From: Lentisphaerae bacterium GWF2_57_35
GTDB taxonomy: Bacteria > Verrucomicrobiota > Kiritimatiellia > CAIQIC01 > GWF2-57-35
NCBI GenBank assembly: GCA_001804865.1
Contig: MHBK01000042.1
Location: 27,479 to 91,478, forward strand
Reading direction: 5' to 3'
Length of the DNA: 64,000 nucleotides
Shown: positions 55,536 to 64,000 of the stretch, one piece after another
How the letters are laid out: the number at the start of each line of letters is the position of its first letter
Numbering within the stretch: the stretch's first letter is position 1
The notes under the pieces: generated by a model
The model's database searches: none
The model's input: the letters and a program-made list of their open reading frames with translations, nothing else
What the model was told of the DNA's origin: nothing
Position numbers and translations under genes: made by a program

Positions 55536-55845
55536 ACGATTGCCTCATCCCCAAAAAACCTGATATTATTTAGCACATCTTCAGGCCTTCTGTCAAAGAG
55601 CTGCCGGGGTTGTCGGCCATTCTGGGCATCTCGACACGGCCGTAGATTGTATGGGGAAAAGAAGGCGCTCAGCGGAGTGAGCGCCCTACCAACGGCAAAG
55701 AAAGGTAGGGACGGCGCTCCGTCGCCGTCCGATGTTGCGGCTGTGCCGGGATGCATCCCATTGTGCCGGTCGCTCGTTTTTTCGTTTGCGATTTTCGCGC
55801 GATGTACGAAGATAGTCGCGCCGAGCCATGCCCGGCGCTTAAAAT
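55536..55845. other. Intergenic region with dispersed GC repeat
   Basis: Divergent promoter region for the HNH and NtrB-like genes. It contains the repeat at 55626 and otherwise no recognisable element. Confidence 0.45.
55626..55735 (+). repeat. Dispersed GC repeat, copy at 55.6 kb
   Basis: GCATCTCGACACGGCCGTAG, ATTGTATGGGGAAAAGAAGG, a GCGCTC-AGCGGA-GTGAGCGC hairpin, CCTACCAACGGCAAAG and a GGACGGCG-CTC-CGTCGCCGTCC hairpin. The copy at 38604 (minus) is its near twin and that at 45063 (plus) a shorter one. Confidence 0.8.
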
Positions 55846-57042
55846 ATGAAACCCGGCTTTTTAGAAAAACTAATCGAGCGGATCGACCGGCTGGATCCGG
55901 GCAGCCTCCAGGCGCAATTTTTGCGACTGGCGGGCGAAAAAGGCTTTTTGGAGACGATCTTTCATGCGATCCAGGAAGGGCTGCTGGTGCTGGACGGCGA
56001 AGGAAACATCGTCTATCTCAACCGGGCCTGCACCAAATTGCTGGGCGTGCCGATCGAATCGGCCACCGGCCAGCCGATCGGCCGTTATCTCCGGGAAATC
56101 GACTGGCAGAGGGTCCTCCAGCTCGACGAATCCGAATGGTCGCGCCTGGTCAGCCGCGAGATCGAGGTGGCGTATCCCCAGCACCGGTTTTTAGACTTGT
56201 ACGTGGTGCCGCTGGCGACGGTCAATACCCAGGAACGCGGCGCCGTGGTCATTTTACGCGATGTCACGCGCGACCGCGAACACGAGGCGCACACCATCGA
56301 ATCCGAAAAACTCAATGCCCTCATGCTGCTGGCCGCCGGGGTCGCCCACGAAATTGGAAACCCCTTGAATTCGCTGACCATCCACCTGCAATTGATGGAA
56401 CGCGAGCTGAAGACCCTGCCCGACGCCGCCCGCGAGAGCCTCCAGGAATTGCTGACCGTGGCCCGGAACGAGGTGTCGAGGCTCGATCAGATCATTACTC
56501 AATTCCTGCGGGCCATCCGCCCCACGCAACCTCAGTTTGAGCGGGCCTCCGTACACGAGGTGCTGAACGATACGCTGGAATTTCTGAAGCATGAAATCCA
56601 GGATCGCGACATCCTGGTGGAAACCGAATGCGAGGAAGAACTGCCCTTCTCTCCCATCGACCGCGCCCAGATCAAGCAGGCCATTTTCAACATCGTCCGC
56701 AATGCCATTCAAGCCATGACCGATGGCGGCCTGCTGAAAATAACCCTTTCCAGCAACGACCGATTTATTATTATGGCCTTTAAAGACACGGGGCCGGGCA
56801 TCGCACCCGAGGACATGGGCAATATTTTCGAGGCCTATCACACGACTAAATCGGAAGGCTCGGGATTGGGCCTGATGATCGTCCAGCGGATTGTGCGCGA
56901 CCACGGCGGCGAGATCGAAGTGCATAGCGAACCGCACGCCGGGACGACGTTCACCATCTTTTTGCCGCGGGACGAAGGGCGCATCCGCCTCTTAAAGGCG
57001 CATCGAACGGCGCACGGCACAACGGACGACCAGCTCGAATGA
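55846..57042 (+). CDS. NtrB-like sensor histidine kinase (PAS)
   Basis: 398 residues, no membrane segment, so cytoplasmic. PAS domain ~36-140 ([20 protein letters not shown]). HisKA H-box [13 protein letters not shown] with phosphorylated H168. HATPase: N-box [10 protein letters not shown] with N286, G1 [11 protein letters not shown] and G2 SGLGL. It should phosphorylate the neighbouring sigma-54 regulator, whose ATG overlaps its stop by four bases. Signal unknown. Confidence 0.94.
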   Translation: MKPGFLEKLIERIDRLDPGSLQAQFLRLAGEKGFLETIFHAIQEGLLVLDGEGNIVYLNRACTKLLGVPIESATGQPIGRYLREIDWQRVLQLDESEWSRLVSREIEVAYPQHRFLDLYVVPLATVNTQERGAVVILRDVTRDREHEAHTIESEKLNALMLLAAGVAHEIGNPLNSLTIHLQLMERELKTLPDAARESLQELLTVARNEVSRLDQIITQFLRAIRPTQPQFERASVHEVLNDTLEFLKHEIQDRDILVETECEEELPFSPIDRAQIKQAIFNIVRNAIQAMTDGGLLKITLSSNDRFIIMAFKDTGPGIAPEDMGNIFEAYHTTKSEGSGLGLMIVQRIVRDHGGEIEVHSEPHAGTTFTIFLPRDEGRIRLLKAHRTAHGTTDDQLE

Positions 57043-58424
57043 AAAAACGACCGGTCATATTAATCGTCGACGACGAAAAAAATACCCGCGACGGTCTGTC
57101 GCGGGCTTTGCGATCGCATTACGACATCCTGCTGGCCGAAAACGGGCAAAAGGCGCTGGAGCTCGCCGGCAGCCGGACCATCGACGTCGTGCTCAGCGAC
57201 GTACGTATGCCCGGGATGGATGGCCTGACGCTGACCCAGCGGCTCCTCGCGCGCCAACCCCAGCCCATCTGCATCCTGCTGACCGCTTACGGCACCATCG
57301 AAACCGCCGTCGAAGCGATGAAGCGCGGCGCTTACGACTTTCTCACCAAGCCCGTGAATCTCGACCGGCTGGATCTGCTGCTCAAGCGGGCCTTGCGCGA
57401 GCACGACATCGAGACCGAGAACCGGGAACTGCACGAGCAACTCGACTCGAAGTACGGGCTGAAGAACATCATCGGGCAATCCGCGCCGATGCAGGAAGTC
57501 TTCGACATGATCCGGCAGGTGGCGCCCTCGCGAGCCACGGTGCTCATCCAGGGCGAAAGCGGCACCGGCAAGGAATTGGTCGCCAAGGCCCTTCACCAAT
57601 TAAGCCCGCGCGTTCAAGGTCCTTATGTGCCCGTCCACTGCGCCGCCCTGTCGCACAATCTGCTGGAGAGCGAATTGTTCGGCCACGAAAAAGGCGCGTT
57701 TACCGGGGCAACCGAACGACGCCGCGGCCGGTTTGAAATGGCCGACGGGGGCACCCTTTTCCTCGACGAAATCGGCGAAATCGATCCGTCCATCCAGGTC
57801 AAAACCCTGCGCGTGCTCGAAGAGCGCAAGTTCGAGCGCGTCGGCGGGCAGGAAACGCTGGACGTCGATGTCCGGCTCGTCGCCGCCACCAACCGGAACT
57901 TGAAACAGATGGTGGAGGAAGGCAAATTTCGCGAAGACCTCTTTTACCGGCTGTACGTAGTCGTGATTCATCTGCCGCCCCTGCGGGAACGCGCGGGGGA
58001 CGTGCCATTGCTTATCCAGCATTTCATCGGCGAGTATGCCCGCGAAAACGCCAGGAAAATCGAGGGCATCACTCCGGAAGCGGTCGATCTGCTGTCCGCC
58101 TACTCCTGGCCCGGCAATGTCCGCGAGCTGCGCAACGTGCTGGAGCGGATGGTCGTCCTCGCCCATAGCGAACGCCTGTCGGTCCGCGACATTCCCGCCG
58201 CCATCAAAGACAGCGTCCAAACACGCCCGGCGCCCAAACCAGGCAAGGAACTGTCGATCACGGAAGCCGAAAAACAACTGATCGTGAAAGCCCTCGACGC
58301 CTGCGGCGGCAACCGCACCCAAGCCGCCGCCCAACTCGGCATCAGCCGCCGCACCCTGCACCGCAAGCTAAACGAGTACGGGTTGCATGCCGAGGAAACG
58401 GCTGACCGCGCGCCTTCTTCGTAG
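57039..58424 (+). CDS. NtrC-type sigma-54 response regulator
   Basis: 461 residues. Receiver 1-120 with D54 (VLSDVRMPGMDG). AAA+ domain with Walker A GESGTGKE (172-179), the sigma-54 contact loop GAFTGA (219-224), and Walker B GGTLFLDEIGE. C-terminal Fis-type helix-turn-helix (NRTQAAAQLGISRRTLHRKL). It activates sigma-54 promoters under control of the partner kinase, with which it is translationally coupled. Candidate sigma-54-like boxes in this window are noted upstream of island genes at 28508 and 34791. Confidence 0.95.
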   Translation: MKKRPVILIVDDEKNTRDGLSRALRSHYDILLAENGQKALELAGSRTIDVVLSDVRMPGMDGLTLTQRLLARQPQPICILLTAYGTIETAVEAMKRGAYDFLTKPVNLDRLDLLLKRALREHDIETENRELHEQLDSKYGLKNIIGQSAPMQEVFDMIRQVAPSRATVLIQGESGTGKELVAKALHQLSPRVQGPYVPVHCAALSHNLLESELFGHEKGAFTGATERRRGRFEMADGGTLFLDEIGEIDPSIQVKTLRVLEERKFERVGGQETLDVDVRLVAATNRNLKQMVEEGKFREDLFYRLYVVVIHLPPLRERAGDVPLLIQHFIGEYARENARKIEGITPEAVDLLSAYSWPGNVRELRNVLERMVVLAHSERLSVRDIPAAIKDSVQTRPAPKPGKELSITEAEKQLIVKALDACGGNRTQAAAQLGISRRTLHRKLNEYGLHAEETADRAPSS

Positions 58425-58730
58425 CCCCGTGGACAAGCAACGAATAACGATCCGCTCCGCCCAGCGCCGGATCGCCGCACGGGGTGCGGCTCCTACAAAA
58501 AACAGAGGCCTTCCGGTAGAAGCCGCAACCCTTTTATGGATGAATCCACGTCCTCACGGACGCGGCTACGTAGCCGCCGGCGTAAGCCGGTGGTTTCTTT
58601 CCAGCGCCAAACGTTGAGGAGGGGCCGTATCAAGATGCACCCCGAAACATCGCAGGGCAACAAAGGGCATTGCAGAAACGGGCATCCCGCCGTAAACTGT
58701 TTGAATTGTGACGGGAATAAAGGAGTTTTT
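58425..58730. other. Intergenic region made of dispersed repeats
   Basis: No gene. It holds a CTCCTACAAAAAACAGAGG element (58491-58510), a hairpin (58550-58575) related to the one near 920, and the minus-strand copy of the TTGACACGGC repeat (58570-58637). The glycosyltransferase promoter must lie in 58640-58730. Confidence 0.55.
58545..58637 (-). repeat. Dispersed hairpin/TTGACACGGC repeat, minus copy
   Basis: Reading on the minus strand: ATCTTGATACGGCCCC, CTCAACGTTTGGCGCTGG, AAAGAAACCACCGGCTTACG, a CCGGC/GCCGG hairpin and a GTAGCCGCGTCCGTGAGGAC hairpin. The first part matches 54156-54215, the last matches 917-945, so two repeat families are fused here. Confidence 0.65.
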
Positions 58731-60473
58731 ATGTCGGTGAAACCATTTGAATCCACCATGCAGGATCTTGTTTATAATATGGACGTAGGCATGGGCCTGC
58801 AAATCGTCAAAAAAGGACTGTATGTTCTTTTCGTCCTTACGCTTTTTCTGCTGTATCCGTTCACGCAATTCCACGGCTTCAAAAACGCGGAAGCGATGGA
58901 GTACGCCCAATTGGGCCGAAACTTGATGACGCACGGACATTTCGTCACGAAATGCATACGCCCCTCCACCTTGTGGTACCTCTCTGCAAAAAACTCGCCG
59001 AAAGATCAGCCGGCCGCCCGGCAAGAACTGGGAGATTATCAGCCGGACGTTCTGCACCCGCCCGTCTATCCCGCGGTGTTGGCGGCGGCGTTCAAAGCGA
59101 CCGACGTCAGCTTCACGCTAAACCGCGGCGCCTGGGTGTTTCCTCCGGAAAAAATTATAACCGCCATCAACATCGTTTTTACGCTCCTGACCGGCCTGAT
59201 GATTTTCCTGCTGGGCCACCGCCTATTCGACCGCCGCGTGGCGGTCCTGGCATTGACCCTTTATTTCCTCAGCAATACCGTCCTGGACATGTCGATCTCC
59301 GGCCTGGGCATACCGCTGGCCACGTTCTTCACGACCGCCGCCTGCTATCTGGCGGTGACAGCCGCATCCAACCGGCAGGAACAGACCTCGGCCATCCGTT
59401 GGGTCATGCCCTTGCTTCTGTCGGCCGTATGCTGCATCCTGGCCTTTTTGACGCGCTATGGAACCGTCGCTATCGTCCCGGCGCTGGCTTTGTTTCTGGG
59501 GTTGTCCTTTCCACAAAAAAAATGGGCCTGGGCGGCTGGATTCCTTTTGATCTTTGCGCTGGGCATTTCGCCCTGGCTCATCCGCAACACGATCGTCAGC
59601 GGCAACCCGCTCGGCATGGCGCCCTACACGGCCTTGACCGACACCAATCTTTTTGAAGACGATCTCTTCGAACGGACCCATCAGCCGTCGTTCGGCGGCC
59701 CCTCCCGGATTCTCAACGCCCTATGGGCCAAATGGATGGTCACGACAGCCAGCGCCTACCAGGAGAATTTGCGAACCCTGGGCGATGGGTTGCTGATTTG
59801 CATTTTCATCGCCATGTTCATGCATCGATTCATTCGTCCGACGGTGCATCGGCTGCGCTGGTGCCTGGCCTTGGGCATGGTCACGCTTGTGTTAATCGGA
59901 GGTTTTTTCGGCGAAGCCACCCTGCGCCTGCTGTATATTTTCTGGCCGTTCGTCATTCTCTTTGCGCTGGCCTTCTTCCTCGTGCTGTTGGAACGGCTGA
60001 ACTTTGGCATCCGCCTGTTCAACCTGGCCGCCAAAGCGGCCCTGATCACGCTCAGCGCGCTTCCCCTGATTTTCACCCTCTTGCCGCCGCGCGCGGGCAT
60101 TCCCTATCCGCCTTATCATCCGCCCTTTGTCTCCCTGGTCAGCAACATGCTGGAGCCGAATGAAGTGATTTGCACGGACATGCCCTGGGCTACCGCCTGG
60201 TATGGCAACCGGACCTCCATCCTGCTGCCCGGCACCCTTCAGGAGTTTTATGAAATCAACGATTACACGCGCCGGATTCATGGGCTGTATTTTACCACTC
60301 TGACGCGCGACAAACCCTATGCGCGCACGCTCCTGACCGGAAGCTACAAGTCTTGGTTTCCCATCCTGGAAGGAAAAATCCCGAACGACTTCCCGCTTGC
60401 CCAGGGATTCGCTCTTCCCCCCAACACCGCCGACCAGTTATTCCTGACCGACCGGCAACGGTGGAAAGACTAG
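58731..60473 (+). CDS. ArnT/PMT-like membrane glycosyltransferase
   Basis: 580 residues with about ten to eleven hydrophobic helices between ~25 and ~455. N-terminal loop after the first helix reads FKNAEAMEYAQLGRNLMTHG, where GT-C enzymes (ArnT, PMT, GT39/GT83) carry an acidic motif. It is a membrane enzyme likely using a polyprenyl-linked sugar donor to modify a lipid or protein. The C-terminal ~110 residues form a soluble periplasmic domain (DMPWATAWYGNRTSILLPGT). The ATG at 58731 was selected for the AAAGGAG site. Specific acceptor unknown. Confidence 0.8.
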   Translation: MSVKPFESTMQDLVYNMDVGMGLQIVKKGLYVLFVLTLFLLYPFTQFHGFKNAEAMEYAQLGRNLMTHGHFVTKCIRPSTLWYLSAKNSPKDQPAARQELGDYQPDVLHPPVYPAVLAAAFKATDVSFTLNRGAWVFPPEKIITAINIVFTLLTGLMIFLLGHRLFDRRVAVLALTLYFLSNTVLDMSISGLGIPLATFFTTAACYLAVTAASNRQEQTSAIRWVMPLLLSAVCCILAFLTRYGTVAIVPALALFLGLSFPQKKWAWAAGFLLIFALGISPWLIRNTIVSGNPLGMAPYTALTDTNLFEDDLFERTHQPSFGGPSRILNALWAKWMVTTASAYQENLRTLGDGLLICIFIAMFMHRFIRPTVHRLRWCLALGMVTLVLIGGFFGEATLRLLYIFWPFVILFALAFFLVLLERLNFGIRLFNLAAKAALITLSALPLIFTLLPPRAGIPYPPYHPPFVSLVSNMLEPNEVICTDMPWATAWYGNRTSILLPGTLQEFYEINDYTRRIHGLYFTTLTRDKPYARTLLTGSYKSWFPILEGKIPNDFPLAQGFALPPNTADQLFLTDRQRWKD

Positions 60474-60481
60474 TAAGAAGA

Positions 60482-60608
60482 AAGAGTCCAAAGTCCAAGA
60501 AGTCCAAAGTCCAAGGTCCAAGAAGTCCAAAGTCGGAGGATTAAGAGCATTCCCAAACTTTGGACTTTGGATTCTTTGGACCTTGGACTTTGGACTTTGG
60601 ACTCTTTG
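60482..60608. repeat. Heptamer array AAGTCCA with opposite arm TGGACTT
   Basis: Left arm is a run of AGTCCAA/AAGTCCA heptamers; the right arm, after about 20 bases, is TTTGGACTTTGGA repeated, so the two can pair to a long hairpin between two convergent genes. Probable terminator role. Structurally like the hexamer arrays at 29650 and 54250, but with another unit. Confidence 0.8.
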
Positions 60609-60613
60609 ACCTC

Positions 60614-62461
60614 TCAAGGCGCTTTCAGCAACTGTTCGATCTCTCGATCGGGGGTTGCCCCTAGCTCCAGCGCTTGGCGGTAATGACGACGAGCCTGCGC
60701 GAGATCCGGCGGGCGGCTGAACAGATAGACTTGGGCGAGATTGTAATGGGCATCGCTTAAGTTGGGATTCATGCGCAGGACTTTTTCCAATTCCAGTCGG
60801 GCCTCATTCATATTCCCCTGCCCCAGCCAAGCGGCGCCCAACACATTTCGGGCGCTGACGCTGGAAGGATCGTTCATCACCAAAGGACGCAGCACCTCCA
60901 CGGCTTCCCTGAATTTTTGGACACGGCAGCAAGCCACCCCCAGCAAGAGCTGCCCTTGACTATCCAGGGGAGCCCACCTGACGCATTCCTGCAAGGCCTC
61001 CAAAGCCCCCGCCCCATCTCCGATTTGCAGAAGCCCCCGGCCGCGAGCCTTCAGGGCTTCCCCGTAAGCCGGGCGCTCCACCAGAATTTGGTCATAAATT
61101 TTCAAGGCTTCCGGAAACTCGCCTTTCTGCTCATAGACCAAACCTCGCTTCATCATGTCGTCGACTTCTTCGCGCGTCAGAGCTCTTGCCGTCAGTTGAA
61201 CCGGAACACGAACCGGCTCCGGCTTGCTGATCGGGGTTGGCTCCAGCGTTTCCCGCCGCAACGCTTGCTGCCTCAGTTCGTCGATTTGGGCTTTTGCGCG
61301 TTCAAGTTCGTTCGATAGGGACGCCATCCCGGCGAATTGCGCTTCCGCCTCCGTCCATCGATTGCTCCAAGCCGTCGCTTCACGCTGCCTTTGATCGAGA
61401 AGCTGTCGTTGCAATTCTTCCTGCCCGGAGAGTCTGGCCACTTTTTCTTCCAGTTCTTTCCTCGCAACCTCCCATTGGGCTCGCTGCCCTTCCAAGGCTT
61501 CCACCGCCTTCTCTTTTTCCGTCAGAGCGTCCTGCAACAAATGCTTTGCTCCCGTCAGGGCCTCCAAACGATTGGATTGGGCGGCCAATTTCTGCTGGAG
61601 CGACTCCGCTTCAGCCGAACGCCGTTCCGCCTGTTCCGCGATGGCGGCATGCGCCTTCCGCTGCCGCTCGAGCTGTTCACGAAGAGGCCCGATCTCAGCC
61701 AGTTTCTTCTCGATGGAATCAAGCTGTCCTTCCAAATCGCGGTTCTTCGATGCCAGCACTTCCGCCCGCTTGTCCTGCGCTCGCACTTCCGATTGACCCT
61801 TCTCCGCATCGACTTCCATTGCGGCGATTTTTTTTGCGGACTTTTCCACCCGCTGCTGCAAGGTCTCGTTTTCTTTTTGCAGAACCGCCAGTTCGCGCTG
61901 AATGGTGTTGATGTCGGGTTTCGTCAGGGCAGCCAAATCCCGGGCGAGCCGGCCGTTTTCCGTCCGGAGTCGGGCCGCTTCCTCTTTCCACTCGGAGGCA
62001 TCTTCCGCCGATTCCAGCTCGTGCAGGCGGGTTCGGAGATAGCGGTTTTCCTCCGTCGTGGCGGCATGCTGACGCTGCAGGCGATCTTCCGCCGAGGGCT
62101 CGATCAACGCCTGTACAGCCAGCCAGTCTTCTTCGGACTTCCCGGTTTTACGCACAATGGCGGCAAGCTGATTCGCACAGTAGGCGAGTCGATATTGCAC
62201 AACGTCTGTTTCCCAATCCGGAAAGCGGGCAGCCAGACGGTTATACCTTTCCAATGCTTTTCGATAGGAATAGACAGCCTTGGCGTGGTCTTCCGCATCG
62301 CGGGACTGATCGGCCTGGATTAACATCACATAGGCTTCGGATTGATCCTGTACGGGATCCTCGGCGGCGGGCGCCGACACCGAAAGCCCCCAGGTCAAGG
62401 CCAACAGGCCAAACAAACCGGAGGCGGATCGCCGACTTTTTTTACAGCTTAGCCGGATCAT
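60614..62461 (-). CDS. Exported coiled-coil and TPR protein
   Basis: 615 residues. A signal peptide ends about residue 32 (SVSAPAAED). Residues ~35-115 are helical and TPR-like (AYVMLIQADQSRDAEDHAKA). ~120-400 is a long heptad coiled coil rich in E, K, L and Q. After a linker, TPR repeats fill ~430-610 (YDQILVERPAYGEALKARGR; YNLAQVYLFSRPPDLAQARR). Gap of 14 bases to the upstream gene and an AAGGGG site support co-transcription. Probably a periplasmic scaffold; no enzymatic motif. Confidence 0.75.
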   Translation of the reverse strand: MIRLSCKKSRRSASGLFGLLALTWGLSVSAPAAEDPVQDQSEAYVMLIQADQSRDAEDHAKAVYSYRKALERYNRLAARFPDWETDVVQYRLAYCANQLAAIVRKTGKSEEDWLAVQALIEPSAEDRLQRQHAATTEENRYLRTRLHELESAEDASEWKEEAARLRTENGRLARDLAALTKPDINTIQRELAVLQKENETLQQRVEKSAKKIAAMEVDAEKGQSEVRAQDKRAEVLASKNRDLEGQLDSIEKKLAEIGPLREQLERQRKAHAAIAEQAERRSAEAESLQQKLAAQSNRLEALTGAKHLLQDALTEKEKAVEALEGQRAQWEVARKELEEKVARLSGQEELQRQLLDQRQREATAWSNRWTEAEAQFAGMASLSNELERAKAQIDELRQQALRRETLEPTPISKPEPVRVPVQLTARALTREEVDDMMKRGLVYEQKGEFPEALKIYDQILVERPAYGEALKARGRGLLQIGDGAGALEALQECVRWAPLDSQGQLLLGVACCRVQKFREAVEVLRPLVMNDPSSVSARNVLGAAWLGQGNMNEARLELEKVLRMNPNLSDAHYNLAQVYLFSRPPDLAQARRHYRQALELGATPDREIEQLLKAP

Positions 62462-62475
62462 TCGAACCCCTTGGG

Positions 62476-63801
62476 TTAAGGATATAAAATCTGTTCCAAC
62501 TGAGCGTCCTTGGCATTTCCAAGGCGCAAGGACGCTTCATAGGCCTTGCGGGCGTCGGCAATGCGGGGCGTCTTGAGCGAGGCCAACACCACCGCCTGAT
62601 TGAAATGAGCCTCGGCCAGCTCGGGATTGAGTTCGATGGCCTTCGTAAATTCCGCAATGGCTTTGTCATCCTCATTCCGGGCATGAAGCACTATGCCCAT
62701 ATAATTATGAAGCTGGGCATCCGTCGAATCGAGTTGAACGGCGCGCCCCAGCGCGCTCACCGCGGTATCCAGCTCGTTTTCGCGCCAGGCTACAAGCCCG
62801 AGAAGCCCCAGGCCTTGGGAATGGTTCGGATCGTTTTTAAGCAACTCGTTCAACATGCGCCGCGCCTCGATGAGATCGCCGGTCGAATAGAGACAGGCCG
62901 CCATGCCCATGCGCGCGCCGGGAGACTGAGGATCCTTCGCCAGAACGGACTTAAAGTGCTGTTCGGCCTTTTCGGCCTGTCCTTCCCGAAGCAATCGATT
63001 CCCTTCGGCGATTTGCTTGCTGAGGGTCGGATCGACCCGCAGTTCGGACACTGAAGGAACGGAAGAGGCCGACGGCAGATTGGAGGACGCGGCGGGCATG
63101 ATGACTTGGGCCGGAGGAGGCTCAGCCGAAGCCTTGCCCGCCGGAGGGGCCGCGGTTAAAGCCGGCACGTTCGTCGTCGCAAGCGCCTTCGCGGGTTTCT
63201 CCGCGGAGGCGGGAGGCGGAATGCCCGCGGCCTGCAACTTCAGGGCTGCATCGCGTGCCGCCAGGGCCTCGCGCAGGTCCCGAATTTCCCTTTCACGCTC
63301 CTTGATGACCAGTTCATCCAATTCGCGCTTTTTCTGTTCTTCGGCCAGACGGGCTTCAAGATTCCGCGATCCGGCCGACTCGTTTTGAACCGTTACGCCT
63401 ATTTGGACCAGCATTTGATCCAGCCGGGCCAGTTCGGCTTTCAACGAGGGCAAATTAGTTTCCACCAGGATTAAGCGTTGCTCCAGTTGCGCCATCCGGC
63501 CCGTTAAAGCCTGGGCATCTTTCTGGGCGGCTTCCATGCGGCCCAGGATATGGCTCATATCGTCGGCCATCCGGCCTTGCTGGCGGCGGCCTTCCTTCAA
63601 GGTCTCCTCGAGAGCGCCCACTTTTTCCTGCAAACTCTTCTGCTCGGAGAGCATTTGCCGGCGGGTCCAGAACGATACGGCCTCCGGCTTGTTGGTCGAT
63701 TGAACCGACGGAGAAGCGGCTGGCGGCGGCGTTTGAGCCGACGCAACCATCGTCCCTACGAATACTCCCGACATGATCGCCATGACGCACAGCTTTTGCA
63801 T
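62476..63801 (-). CDS. Exported coiled-coil and TPR protein, first of pair
   Basis: 441 residues. A signal peptide MQKLCVMAIMSGVFVGTMVA, then a Pro/Ala/Ser-rich tether, a coiled coil (~45-200), another Pro/Ala-rich linker (~200-265) and four or five TPR repeats (EGNRLLREGQAEKAEQHFKS; MGIVLHARNEDDKAIAEFTK). Architecture is the same as the downstream gene but in shorter form. The ATG at 63801 begins the signal peptide; an upstream in-frame start at 63870 is less likely. Function unknown, probably an envelope scaffold. Confidence 0.72.
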   Translation of the reverse strand: MQKLCVMAIMSGVFVGTMVASAQTPPPAASPSVQSTNKPEAVSFWTRRQMLSEQKSLQEKVGALEETLKEGRRQQGRMADDMSHILGRMEAAQKDAQALTGRMAQLEQRLILVETNLPSLKAELARLDQMLVQIGVTVQNESAGSRNLEARLAEEQKKRELDELVIKEREREIRDLREALAARDAALKLQAAGIPPPASAEKPAKALATTNVPALTAAPPAGKASAEPPPAQVIMPAASSNLPSASSVPSVSELRVDPTLSKQIAEGNRLLREGQAEKAEQHFKSVLAKDPQSPGARMGMAACLYSTGDLIEARRMLNELLKNDPNHSQGLGLLGLVAWRENELDTAVSALGRAVQLDSTDAQLHNYMGIVLHARNEDDKAIAEFTKAIELNPELAEAHFNQAVVLASLKTPRIADARKAYEASLRLGNAKDAQLEQILYP

Positions 63802-63913
63802 ATCTCTAATATTCCTGGTTAATTTTGACTTTGAGCCCAGGATTGTTGCGCAAAAAAGCCTGGAGATCAAGTGCCGAGCAGGACCGGCGGATAGAGCGAC
63901 GCTTTTTGCTCGA

Positions 63914-63968
63914 TTGGCAAACTGAATGCGCCCCCGGCGGAGCCGGGTAGGCGCATTCAGTCTGCCAA
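63914..63968. repeat. Long near-perfect hairpin at window edge
   Basis: TTGGCAAACTGAATGCGCC pairs with GGCGCATTCAGTCTGCCAA (one mismatch in 19) around a loop that itself contains a GGC/GCC stem. No gene follows to the window end (64000). Could be a terminator of a gene beyond the edge or a REP-like element. Confidence 0.7.
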
Positions 63969-64000
63969 GGGATGAGGGCGCAATAACCGTGTCGTTGAAG

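Overview
The window looks like a chromosomal segment of a Gram-negative bacterium of the PVC superphylum, most like Kiritimatiellota, Lentisphaerota or Verrucomicrobiota. The placement is an inference. It rests on Chlamydia Pmp-like and right-handed beta-helix giants, secreted proteins with acidic 'GTDP' C-terminal modules, a bacterial mevalonate pathway, many interspersed GC-rich hairpin repeats, and a sigma-54 type two-component pair. No rRNA, tRNA, CRISPR array or intact insertion sequence was seen. No reference search was possible, so all names come from motifs and remembered family signatures.

Region 1 (1-19.9 kb) is mostly metabolic. It opens with the 3' part of a mevalonate kinase gene; the later mevalonate step, diphosphomevalonate decarboxylase, is at 18.9 kb. 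Between them is a sulfur block: mnmA (tRNA thiolation), a cystathionine gamma-synthase/lyase overlapping cystathionine beta-synthase, O-acetylhomoserine sulfhydrylase, cysK, and two Rrf2 regulators. One regulator has an IscR-like cysteine triad; the other has no cysteine and sits directly upstream of cysK. A lone hydE (H-cluster maturase) lies in the middle. A TPP riboswitch with an intrinsic terminator precedes a tightly overlapping thiS-thiG-thiH-thiF operon. A secreted GH5 glycosidase with two binding modules, small envelope genes and a LuxR-type response regulator complete the region.

Region 2 (19.9-44.6 kb) is an island of very large secreted proteins. It holds a 1618-residue protein with one apparently active and one apparently dead caspase/legumain-like domain, two subtilases fused to beta-helix domains, a NosD-like beta-helix protein, a Pmp-like protein, and two small paralogous beta-sandwich proteins. 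Three copies of a 290-480 bp non-coding repeat lie between these genes. Four of the giants share a C-terminal module that may act in sorting or anchoring.

Region 3 (44.6-51.3 kb) holds an orphan HigA-type antitoxin, a stretch of gene debris (fragments of an istB-like gene and of mutS), and a secreted-protein locus. In that locus one ancestral reading frame appears split by two frameshifts; a short downstream gene encodes an STN-like plus TPR-like protein. Region 4 (51.3-64 kb) is housekeeping and envelope: mutS, an acidic zinc-ribbon protein, an HNH nuclease, an NtrB/NtrC-like kinase and sigma-54 regulator pair, an ArnT/PMT-like membrane glycosyltransferase, and two exported coiled-coil TPR proteins. 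Intergenic spaces are rich in dispersed hairpins and 6-7 bp unit arrays folded as inverted repeats.
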